Source: Thermoleophilia bacterium
Lineage (GTDB): Bacteria; Actinomycetota; Thermoleophilia; RBG-16-64-13
Length of the DNA stretch: 6,319 nt
Direction of reading: 5' to 3'
NCBI GenBank assembly: GCA_016929985.1
Contig: JAFGIH010000345.1
Span: 1 to 6,319 of the forward strand
The number at the start of each line of letters is the position of its first letter. Position 1 is the stretch's first letter. Under the pieces are notes generated by a model. It worked only from the letters and a program-made list of their open reading frames with translations. It was not told where the DNA came from and searched no databases. Shown here piece after piece: positions 1 through 5,545 of the stretch. A program made the translations under genes and the position numbers.

Positions 1-59
1 CCGGCAAAGGCGATGCAGGTCTGCTCGGCGGCGGTCGTCTTATTGATGCTCTCGCTCAT
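1..59 (-). CDS. Partial CDS, N-terminus of an unidentified protein
   Basis: The minus strand opens with an ATG at 59-57 and runs off the left edge after 19 complete codons; the readable start is MSESINKTTAAEQTC followed by IAFA. A GGAG ribosome site lies about six bases upstream (rc of 66-69), and a well-formed promoter sits at 95-123, so this is a real gene start rather than a chance frame. There is no signal peptide or membrane segment in the visible part. The fragment is too short to name a family. It lies 142 bp downstream of the VanW-family gene on the same strand, but the terminator-like hairpin and the promoter between them suggest it is transcribed separately. Confidence 0.7.
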   Translation of the reverse strand, partial: MSESINKTTAAEQTCIAFA

Positions 60-65
60 ATCTTC

Positions 66-69
66 TCCG
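66..69 (-). promoter_or_regulatory. Ribosome binding site of the partial left-edge gene
   Basis: The minus strand reads GGAGAAGATATGAGC, which places a GGAG core at a normal distance before the ATG at 59-57. This supports the start choice for the truncated gene. Confidence 0.6.
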
Positions 70-94
70 AATCCACGGGAACAAGGTCGGAGCT

Positions 95-123
95 ATTTTA
101 CCCGGGTCAAATCCATAGGTCAA
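95..123 (-). promoter_or_regulatory. Sigma70-type promoter for the left-edge gene
   Basis: On the minus strand a -35 box TTGACC (rc of 118-123) is followed after exactly 17 bases by a -10 box TAAAAT (rc of 95-100). Each box matches the consensus at five of six positions. Initiation about seven bases after the -10 box would leave a leader of roughly 30 bases before the ATG at 59, containing the ribosome site. A second TTGACC (rc of 105-110) lies between the boxes, 13 bp from the first, and it abuts an ACCCGGGT palindrome (100-107). These could form a regulator site, but that is only an inference. The stretch is visibly more AT-rich than the flanking genes. Confidence 0.65.
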
Positions 124-135
124 TATCACCCGGAT

Positions 136-152
136 AAAAAGCGAGCGCTCGC
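136..152 (-). terminator. Probable weak intrinsic terminator after the VanW-family gene
   Basis: Read on the minus strand, a perfect 12-base palindrome GCGAGCGCTCGC (rc of 141-152) is followed directly by a run of five T (rc of 136-140). As RNA it can fold into a four-pair GC stem with a four-base loop ahead of a U tract. The stem is short, so termination may be incomplete. The position, about 50 bp after the VanW stop codon and before the next promoter, fits a transcript end. Confidence 0.45.
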
Positions 153-155
153 CGG

Positions 156-215
156 CCTACCGCTTGGTGACCTACCGCTTGGCGACCTACGAGTCGGTGA
201 TCTAGAACTCGGTCA
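156..215 (-). repeat. 15-bp tandem repeat, four units, overlapping the VanW gene end
   Basis: On the plus strand the units are 156-170, 171-185, 186-200 and a diverged unit at 201-215. The first two differ at one base (cctaccgcttggtga and cctaccgcttggcga). Read on the minus strand from the VanW gene, the units are in phase with the coding frame and each ends in TAG: V-T-E-F-stop, I-T-D-S-stop, V-A-K-R-stop, V-T-K-R-stop. The first unit is therefore the actual last codons plus stop of the VanW-family protein, and the others look like copies of that gene end carried past it. Confidence 0.75.
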
Positions 216-2100
216 CCGGCGCCGTGACGTCTGGCGGCAACTCCCAGTCATCGGTGGTGGTGGTCGGTTGCGGCTTGGTGGTCGTGGTGGTAGGGGTCGG
301 TCCCACCTCGATGGTCTTGGGGATCATCGGGTAGTTACTGGGGTACTTCTTGCTCTCCTTGGTGCCGTCGGCGTAAGTGATGGTGCGTGTCACCGAGCAC
401 GACCTGCCCGATTGACCGCTGATCTTCACGTGACTGGCCCCGGGGCTGAGCGCAGGGTTCAGCACGGTGACCACGGTGCGCTGCGCGCCGTACGAGAACC
501 CACTGAAGCTGATCTTGACCTCGCGGCCTTCATCTGTGCCGTAGATGTTGAAGGTGGTGGTGATGCCGTCGGAAGTCCCGCGGATCCAGATGTGGTGGCC
601 GGTGTCATTTCTGAATCTGAAGTTCTTGCCGCCCCCACCGGCCACCGTTGCATCCCGGCCGTCCGGGTAGTGGCTGATGTACAGAGAGTGGTTGTGCCGC
701 TCAACGATCTCGAGGCCGGCTTCGAACACCGCGTTGAAGAGTGTGGTGGAGACCTGGCAGATGCCGCCTCCCAGCACGTCTTCCAGCTCGCCGCCACCGA
801 CAATGCCGGGCGCCGTCTTGTACCCGCGCGCCGATGTGCGAGGTCCGATGACCTTGTCGAAGTCGTACAGCTCGCCGGGGGCGAGGAACTTGTCGCTGGC
901 GTACTTGGTGGTGATGCGCACGTTGACCTGGCGGTTCGCAGAACCCCGATATGGTTCGGTCGTGTACGAGGCCAGCAGGTTCTTGACTCCCATGGCCTCG
1001 GCTTCCTCGGTGGTGAAGTCGGCTTCCGCCTCCATCACCGCTACCTCCGCCGCCCGGCCGGTGGGTTTGAGCGCGGCGAGTCTCAACGCCTCCAGGGTGC
1101 CCTCCGGGTCCAGCTTCTCACCCGGTTGCGCAGGGACCACCCACGCCTTCTTACCGTCGCTGTCGAAGGTCGCGTCGACCGGTTCTTTGACCACCGCCGG
1201 AGCTATCCCGGCGACGAACTCACTCAGCTCTGAGTCTGAGAGCACGGGGACGAGCGTAGGTTCGCCGTTCTTCATCTCCGTCGAGAACTGCAGGGCCTCG
1301 ACGATCTGGGCGGCAGGCAGCGTCCAGGAGTTCGATCCGTCTTTGAGGGTCACCGGACCGCTGATCATGGTCTTGGCCTGATCCAGGGCGGCCTGGTTGT
1401 CTTCGGGTAGGACGGTGGGCTTGACGACCAGCAGCGGAATCTCCAATTCCGCTGGCTCGAGCGAGAGCAGCACGGGCGTGATCATTTGGCGGAGGGCATT
1501 GCGGTCGACCGTCTGGCCGTTCAGGCCGCCGGTGATCTTGACCTCTCCGCCCTCGATCGCCAGTCCGGCGTCCACCGGCTCGACTTCGAGCTGCCGGGCG
1601 ATGTCGGCCAGCAGCGCGTCCAGGGTGGCCGTTTCGATGTCCCCCTGGAGCGGCAGATCTATTTCGCTGAAATACAGCTTCCAACGGCGGCCCATGTCGA
1701 CAAAGGCGTTGCTCTCGCGCGTGACGGCCATGGCGGCGCCGACGGCCCCAGTGACGTCCACGCCCGCCCCTGCCTCAGCGGGCATGATGTCCCAGCTCTT
1801 GCCGGCCGCGCTGAGCTTGATGGGGGCGGCCTGCTTGCCGGCGACGTACTTCTGCAGCGCCGCGGCGGCCTCCTCCTCGTTCAGTCCTCCCAGGTCGACG
1901 CCTGCGACACTGACACCCGGGTGTACCTTGTCCCGACTGATTCCCGCCTCGATCACGAGCACCAGGATGATGGCCAAGATCAGTGCGCCCACGCCGATGA
2001 TGACCTTCATGCGGGGGCTCAGCGTGCGTGTGCGCGTACGGCGCTGCTCATCGCGACGTCGATATCTTTGTTCAGTGATGGCCTGGTCGTTCAGATCCAC
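202..2100 (-). CDS. VanW family protein, membrane-anchored, with peptidoglycan-binding-like domains
   Basis: This 632-residue protein begins at GTG (2100-2098) behind an AGGGAGA ribosome site seven bases away, and ends at TAG (204-202). It has a basic, Arg-rich cytoplasmic tail (residues 1-31), one membrane helix (about 32-51), and a long extracytoplasmic part. Two stretches of alternating alpha/beta character (about 75-180 and 235-345) fit the PG_binding_4 type of repeat found before VanW domains. The VanW domain spans about 375-515 and carries the family hallmarks LAPGELYDFDKVIGPRT, GGGICQVSTTLFNAVFEAG (Cys448) and ERHNHSLYISHYPDGRDATV. A G5-like module follows (about 530-600, ending TIEVGP), then a Thr/Pro-rich tail (601-617) and an acidic end. 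VanW is named after an accessory gene of vancomycin-resistance clusters, but its biochemical role is unsettled, and nothing here suggests a resistance cluster. A role at the cell wall is inferred from domains and topology. There is no LPXTG sorting signal. Confidence 0.92.
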   Translation of the reverse strand: MDLNDQAITEQRYRRRDEQRRTRTRTLSPRMKVIIGVGALILAIILVLVIEAGISRDKVHPGVSVAGVDLGGLNEEEAAAALQKYVAGKQAAPIKLSAAGKSWDIMPAEAGAGVDVTGAVGAAMAVTRESNAFVDMGRRWKLYFSEIDLPLQGDIETATLDALLADIARQLEVEPVDAGLAIEGGEVKITGGLNGQTVDRNALRQMITPVLLSLEPAELEIPLLVVKPTVLPEDNQAALDQAKTMISGPVTLKDGSNSWTLPAAQIVEALQFSTEMKNGEPTLVPVLSDSELSEFVAGIAPAVVKEPVDATFDSDGKKAWVVPAQPGEKLDPEGTLEALRLAALKPTGRAAEVAVMEAEADFTTEEAEAMGVKNLLASYTTEPYRGSANRQVNVRITTKYASDKFLAPGELYDFDKVIGPRTSARGYKTAPGIVGGGELEDVLGGGICQVSTTLFNAVFEAGLEIVERHNHSLYISHYPDGRDATVAGGGGKNFRFRNDTGHHIWIRGTSDGITTTFNIYGTDEGREVKISFSGFSYGAQRTVVTVLNPALSPGASHVKISGQSGRSCSVTRTITYADGTKESKKYPSNYPMIPKTIEVGPTPTTTTTKPQPTTTTDDWELPPDVTAPVTEF

Positions 2101-2107
2101 GAATCCG

Positions 2108-2114
2108 TCTCCCT
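2108..2114 (-). promoter_or_regulatory. Ribosome binding site of the VanW-family gene
   Basis: The minus strand shows AGGGAGA seven bases before GTG at 2100. This fixes the start, since no ATG in frame lies closer to a comparable site. Confidence 0.7.
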
Positions 2115-2215
2115 GATCTCTCTAGTCTCCCGTCCGCACAATCTCCTGCCGCGGCTTCCTTCGACGCGGCCTAGCGTCAAGACCCGACGAGAAGCTATGT
2201 TGTGTTTTGGACAAT

Positions 2216-2232
2216 CGAGGAACGAATCCTCG
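2216..2232. promoter_or_regulatory. Hairpin or operator-like inverted repeat in the divergent region
   Basis: CGAGGA (2216-2221) and TCCTCG (2227-2232) are perfect inverted arms separated by five bases (ACGAA). The repeat lies in the 173-bp gap between the divergent VanW and MFS genes, about 40 bp ahead of the MFS start. It could be a binding site for a dimeric regulator or a leader-RNA hairpin. No T tract follows, so it is not a terminator. I found no convincing -35/-10 pair for either divergent gene in 2101-2273. Confidence 0.35.
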
Positions 2233-2262
2233 GAATGCTACCCGAATGACGTTGAACTGACC

Positions 2263-2269
2263 AGGGAGG
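2263..2269 (+). promoter_or_regulatory. Ribosome binding site of the MFS transporter gene
   Basis: AGGGAGG ends four bases before the GTG at 2274. The in-frame TGA at 2253 rules out an earlier start, so this site decides the start. Confidence 0.75.
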
Positions 2270-2273
2270 TTGC

Positions 2274-3470
2274 GTGGGCGCTACAGATCCGGCTCTCGCC
2301 GCCGGGACACAACCCGAGGCGCCGCACTCGATCGCCTACCTCTTTCCGATCACGTTCTGCTCCGGCATTGTTCTTATCTCCCTGGGGCCGGTGCTCGATC
2401 CCATCATCCGCGATCTCGATGTACCCCTCTCGCAAGGTGGAGTAATCGCTACGGGTTTCGCCGCGGGACGCGTAGTGGCTCTGCTGTTGCTCAACCTCTT
2501 TCTGGCCAGAGTGCCTCTCAAGTGGCTCGTGGTAGGCGCCGCGCTGCTGCAGGCCGTGGGTTTCGCCGTCCCTGCGTTCTTCGCGCAGGGCTTGGGGCTT
2601 GTCGTGGGCTCGCTCGTCGTCGTGGGCGCGGCCGCGACCATCCCCATCGTGGTCCCGGTTATCTGGATAGGCGCCTATGCGAAGCGGGCCACCGAGCGGG
2701 CCATGCTCCTCATACTCATTTTCTTTGCGCTGGGCGTGGTGATATCGCCGCTGGCCATCGGGGGGGCCCTCGTGCTGGGCGCCGACTGGAGGTGGGTGTT
2801 CCTGGGGGAGGCCGCCTTCTCCGTGGTGATGGCGCTGGCCATCGCCGCTCTTCCGTTGGCCGATGTGCCCGAACGGGAGAACATCCGTCTGCGTCAGTTC
2901 CGCGAAGCGGTGACCTGGGCCCCTGGTCTGCTCGCCGTGGTGCTGATTGCCATGTTCTTCTACATCGGAGCCGAGCACATCCTCAATATCTGGCTGGCCG
3001 AGTTCCAGGTGGAGACCTTCGGTTCGAGCCAGGGCGCGGCGGCGGTCGCCCTGGGCCTCTTCTTCGGGGGGATGATGGTGGGGCGGCTGGCTTCGGTGCG
3101 TCTGACCCGCCATGTAGGGGCTTCGAGGATCCTGGCTGTCTCGTCCGGCCTCATGGCGGTGTTCATCGTGGTGACGGCCTTCGCGCCCTCGTTCGCCGTC
3201 TCCGAGGTCTGCATCTTCCTGGTCGGAGTAGGGGCGTCAGCTTCGTATCCGATGTTGTCCAGCTACGTAAACCGGTTCCCGGCCAAGTACTCCGGCCTCC
3301 TGTTCTCCCTGGTCACGCTGGTGGTGGTCGTGAGCGGAGCTGTGTTCGCCTATGCGGCCGGCCCCATTGCAGAGGCCCTGGGCATGCGTGCGGCCATCGG
3401 CCTTGCGGCGATCCCGGCCGCGCTGGTGGTGGCGCTCTCATTCCTGCTGCCCAGAAAGCCGATCGAGTGA
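2274..3470 (+). CDS. Major facilitator superfamily (MFS) transporter
   Basis: This 398-residue protein is almost entirely hydrophobic, and twelve membrane helices can be laid out: about 20-42, 53-77, 83-104, 107-132, 143-165, 175-195, then a charged central loop (196-216, containing ERENIRLRQFREA), and 217-241, 255-273, 285-305, 309-331, 339-361, 371-392. The 6+6 arrangement and the length are typical of MFS permeases. The second half has FYIGAEHILNIWLAEF (helix 7, with Glu234 buried) and GGMMVGRLASVRLTRHVG at the end of helix 8, the MFS loop motif. Both resemble the fucose-permease/FHS-like branch, but the substrate cannot be read from sequence. Start GTG at 2274 is set by the adjacent AGGGAGG. 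It is the first of three same-strand genes, with a 99-bp gap to the next, so co-transcription is possible. A link to a lipid or isoprenoid handled by the next two genes is an inference only. Confidence 0.9.
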   Translation: MGATDPALAAGTQPEAPHSIAYLFPITFCSGIVLISLGPVLDPIIRDLDVPLSQGGVIATGFAAGRVVALLLLNLFLARVPLKWLVVGAALLQAVGFAVPAFFAQGLGLVVGSLVVVGAAATIPIVVPVIWIGAYAKRATERAMLLILIFFALGVVISPLAIGGALVLGADWRWVFLGEAAFSVVMALAIAALPLADVPERENIRLRQFREAVTWAPGLLAVVLIAMFFYIGAEHILNIWLAEFQVETFGSSQGAAAVALGLFFGGMMVGRLASVRLTRHVGASRILAVSSGLMAVFIVVTAFAPSFAVSEVCIFLVGVGASASYPMLSSYVNRFPAKYSGLLFSLVTLVVVVSGAVFAYAAGPIAEALGMRAAIGLAAIPAALVVALSFLLPRKPIE

Positions 3471-3547
3471 GACCGGGCTCAGCCGGCGTGCTGCGCGAGC
3501 GACATGGCGCTGGGCAAGCTGATATCGTTGCCGTTGATTCGTGAACG

Positions 3548-3580
3548 ATGACCGAGGGAGATCCGCGGTCTGAGCGATAG
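3548..3580 (+). other. ATG mini-frame (10 codons) overlapping the SDR start
   Basis: An ATG at 3548 opens MTEGDPRSER and stops at TAG 3578-3580. It overlaps the first codons of the SDR in another frame (the SDR would need a one-base shift to use this ATG). The mini-frame has no clear ribosome site of its own. It may be a chance frame, a coupling leader, or the true start displaced by an indel. Confidence 0.25.
3554..3560 (+). promoter_or_regulatory. Probable ribosome binding site for a CTG start of the SDR gene
   Basis: GAGGGAG ends nine bases before the CTG at 3570. It has the same AGGGAG core seen before the other genes in this window and is the main support for a CTG start. Confidence 0.45.
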
Positions 3581-4394
3581 AGGCTCACAAGGCTATAGAG
3601 AACGCTACGGTGCTTGGGCGCTGGTCGCCGGGGCCTCTGAGGGTCTCGGGGCGGCCTTTGCTCAGGCGTTGGCTGCCCGCGGGATGGACCTGGTGCTGGT
3701 GGCGCGTCGGCGTGCCCCTCTCGACGAGTTGGCCGAGGAGTTGCGCCGTGCGAAGGGTGTGCAAGTCCGCTGCTACGATGGCGATCTCGCTTCCGAGGCC
3801 TTTCTGCAGACGCTGGTGTCTGCCTGCTCCGACCTCGATCTAGGTCTTGTCGTCTGCAACGCGGCCCAGGCGCCCATCGGCGATTTCGCTTCGCGAGACC
3901 CCGGGGATCTCATGCGGGTGGTCGACGTCAACGTCCGTTCGCCGCTTCTGCTGCTGCGCGCTCTGCTGCCGCAGATGAAAGCACGCGGGCGGGGTGGCGC
4001 GATCCTTATGACGTCGCTCACCGGCAACCTGGGAACTCCTGGGATCGCGGCCTACGCATCGAGCAAGGCCTTTCTGCGCGTGCTGGGCGAGAGTCTCTGG
4101 TATGAGCTGAAGGACCAAGGTATCGACGTGCTGGCCTGCATCTGCGGCGCGGTCCGCACACCCGGCTACACGACGGCGGCCGGTAAGGACGCCCCCGGCA
4201 CCCTCGATGCCGAAGTGGTGGTCGAGAGGGCCCTGCGCGCCCTTGGGCGCGGGCCGGTGGTCATGCCGGGGTTCGTCAACCGGGTGGCCACGGTGTTCAT
4301 GACCAAGCTCCTGCCCCGGCGAACGGCGATCGGCATATTGGCGCGGTCGACGCGTGGCCTTGCTCAGGTGCGCGACACGAAGGGAGAATCATGA
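3570..4394 (+). CDS. Short-chain dehydrogenase/reductase (SDR)
   Basis: This is a classical SDR of 274 residues if started at CTG 3570; the open frame begins at 3552 after TGA 3549. The Rossmann nucleotide-binding motif GASEGLG lies at residues 21-27, preceded by YGAWALVA. A start at the first conventional codon (TTG 3669, residue 34) would delete it, so that shorter version is wrong. CNAA (96-99) stands in for the usual NNAG. The catalytic set is visible: Asn121 (VNVRSP), Ser149 (MTSLTG), and Tyr162 and Lys166 (YASSK). The family reduces or oxidises alcohol/ketone groups with NAD(P); an Arg-Arg-Arg stretch after the second strand (VARRR, 44-48) fits NADP(H). The overall pattern recalls 17-beta-hydroxysteroid dehydrogenase 12/DltE-like SDRs, but the substrate is unknown. 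The stop overlaps an ATGA at 4391-4394, and the sterol-reductase-like gene starts 28 bp later, so the two are probably co-translated. Confidence 0.85.
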   Translation: MSDRGSQGYRERYGAWALVAGASEGLGAAFAQALAARGMDLVLVARRRAPLDELAEELRRAKGVQVRCYDGDLASEAFLQTLVSACSDLDLGLVVCNAAQAPIGDFASRDPGDLMRVVDVNVRSPLLLLRALLPQMKARGRGGAILMTSLTGNLGTPGIAAYASSKAFLRVLGESLWYELKDQGIDVLACICGAVRTPGYTTAAGKDAPGTLDAEVVVERALRALGRGPVVMPGFVNRVATVFMTKLLPRRTAIGILARSTRGLAQVRDTKGES

Positions 4395-4426
4395 TGGCGG
4401 CGGCCGTGACGGGAGGGCGACGTTGA
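4391..4426 (+). other. ATG mini-frame (11 codons) bridging the SDR and ERG4/ERG24-like genes
   Basis: ATG at 4391 overlaps the SDR stop (ATGA) and has a strong AAGGGAGA site four bases upstream. It reads MMAAAVTGGRR and ends at TGA 4424-4426, which overlaps the TTG start (4423) of the next gene as TTGA. The geometry is that of a translational-coupling leader, but it may instead mark a displaced start of the downstream gene. No function is claimed for the peptide. Confidence 0.35.
4411..4417 (+). promoter_or_regulatory. Ribosome binding site deciding the TTG start of the ERG4/ERG24-like gene
   Basis: GGGAGGG ends five bases before TTG at 4423. This is a far better initiation context than the upstream in-frame ATG at 4354, which lies inside the SDR gene. 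Confidence 0.65.
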
Positions 4427-5508
4427 GCGACTTTGTGCCGGGGTTCTTCGCCCCGTGGATCATCTACGTGGTCATGCTGGGTCTGCACCTTGCCTTGCCG
4501 GCCCGAAAGGTCACCGGCTACGTGAGCGACACCCAGACCGGCAAACCCCTGCAATACCGCCTGAACGGACTCCTGGTGTTGGTGGTGTTGGTGGTGCTGT
4601 GGGTGGTCTTTGGTCTGACCGGCGTCTTCGCCTGGGACTGGCTGTACACTCATCGCTGGTCGGGCCTGATAGGCTCGGCGGTCCTGGGGGTGCTTCTGAG
4701 CTTGGCGGCGTTCTTCACCGCACCAGCGACGGGCCGCTCGCTGCCCGCCGACCTCTACTTTGGCCGCCGGATGAACCGGCAGTTCTTCGCTGCTCGGGTC
4801 GACGCCAAGATGTTTCTCTACCTGGTGGGGGCCGCGATGCTGGGCCTCAACCTGCTCGCCTTCACGGCTCACCACATCCTACGGTTCGAGCCCGACTTCT
4901 CTCCCGGGCTGATCCTGTACTGCGCTCTGTTCTACTGGTTCGTGGTGGAGTACCTCTTCTTCGAACGCGTCCATCTCTACACCTACGACATCTTCGCGGA
5001 GCGCATCGGGTTCAAGCTCGTCTGGGGATGCTTCACCTTCTACCCGTATTTCTACCTCATCGGACTATGGGTGGCCGCCGACCTGCCCGACCCGGGCACC
5101 CCGTGGTGGCTCCTGGTCGTCTTCACGCTCTTGTTCTTCATCGGCTGGATGTTCACCCGCGGCGCCAACATGCAGAAGTACTACTTCAAGACCCGGCCGC
5201 AGCGTGCGTTCCTGGGCTTCATGAAACCCGAAATCCTGAGCGATGGCTCGAACGCGCTGCTCTACAGCGGGTTCTGGGGTATGGCCCGGCATGTCAACTA
5301 TCTCGGTGAGATATTGCAGGCGATCGGTCTCACCCTGGTGCTCGGATATCCCGGCCGTTGGGTCGCGTGGGTCTATCCCCTCTACTATGTCGCCCTGTTC
5401 CTGGGCCGCGAGCGGGCCGATGAGCGCCGCTGCGCCGCCAAGTACGGCGAGCTCTGGACGGAGTACAAAGAGCGCGTGCCGCGCCGGATCGTGCCCTGGC
5501 TGTACTGA
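4423..5508 (+). CDS. ERG4/ERG24 family (sterol reductase-like) integral membrane protein
   Basis: This 361-residue protein starts at TTG. A longer frame from ATG 4354 adds 23 polar residues that overlap the SDR gene and look non-native. About nine to ten hydrophobic segments are visible (for example 7-26, 47-68, 79-100, 129-150, 161-180, 197-218, 227-245, 297-309, 312-328). The ERG4/ERG24 hallmarks occur in order: DLYFGRRMNRQ...DAKMF (110-131), DIFAERIGFKLVWGCFTFYPYFY (189-211), FTRGANMQKYYFK (244-256), LLYSGFWGMARHVNYLGE (279-296) and, near the end, GRERADERRCAAKYG...YKERVPRRIVPWLY (328-361). The last two match the C-terminal sterol-reductase signature of Delta14-, Delta24- and Delta7-sterol reductases and the lamin B receptor, which reduce ring or side-chain double bonds with NADPH. 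Which bond, and whether the substrate is a sterol at all, cannot be told. Conservation of the C-terminal cofactor region suggests an active enzyme. It is probably in an operon with the upstream SDR. Confidence 0.9.
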   Translation: MSDFVPGFFAPWIIYVVMLGLHLALPARKVTGYVSDTQTGKPLQYRLNGLLVLVVLVVLWVVFGLTGVFAWDWLYTHRWSGLIGSAVLGVLLSLAAFFTAPATGRSLPADLYFGRRMNRQFFAARVDAKMFLYLVGAAMLGLNLLAFTAHHILRFEPDFSPGLILYCALFYWFVVEYLFFERVHLYTYDIFAERIGFKLVWGCFTFYPYFYLIGLWVAADLPDPGTPWWLLVVFTLLFFIGWMFTRGANMQKYYFKTRPQRAFLGFMKPEILSDGSNALLYSGFWGMARHVNYLGEILQAIGLTLVLGYPGRWVAWVYPLYYVALFLGRERADERRCAAKYGELWTEYKERVPRRIVPWLY

Positions 5509-5545
5509 GCGAATCCGCTGTGCCCAGATCGCGATCGAGGCGGCA

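Noticed and set aside
13..1233. Long plus-strand frame (406 codons) opposite the VanW gene
   Set aside because: It is Arg/Gly/Val-rich and low in family motifs, and it is a shadow of the well-supported VanW gene in GC-rich DNA.
202..2100. VanW gene as evidence of a vancomycin-resistance cluster
   Set aside because: VanW-domain proteins are widespread outside such clusters, and no vanHAX, vanRS or vanY-like gene is present here.
1486..2445. Plus-strand frame (319 codons) crossing the VanW start and the intergenic region
   Set aside because: It overlaps VanW on the opposite strand and runs into the MFS gene, with no recognisable domain or ribosome site.
2238..3113. Minus-strand frame (291 codons) opposite the MFS gene
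   Set aside because: It is His/Arg/Glu-rich, typical of the antisense of a hydrophobic membrane-protein gene, so it is a shadow.
3669..4394. SDR starting at TTG 3669
   Set aside because: This would remove the GASEGLG cofactor motif that is coded in frame just upstream.
4297..4875. Minus-strand frame opposite the SDR/reductase junction
   Set aside because: It is a His/Gln-rich shadow of the membrane protein and has no motif.
4354..5508. Longer reductase starting at ATG 4354
   Set aside because: The extra 23 residues overlap SDR coding sequence and are polar and unlike the family, while the TTG at 4423 has a strong ribosome site.
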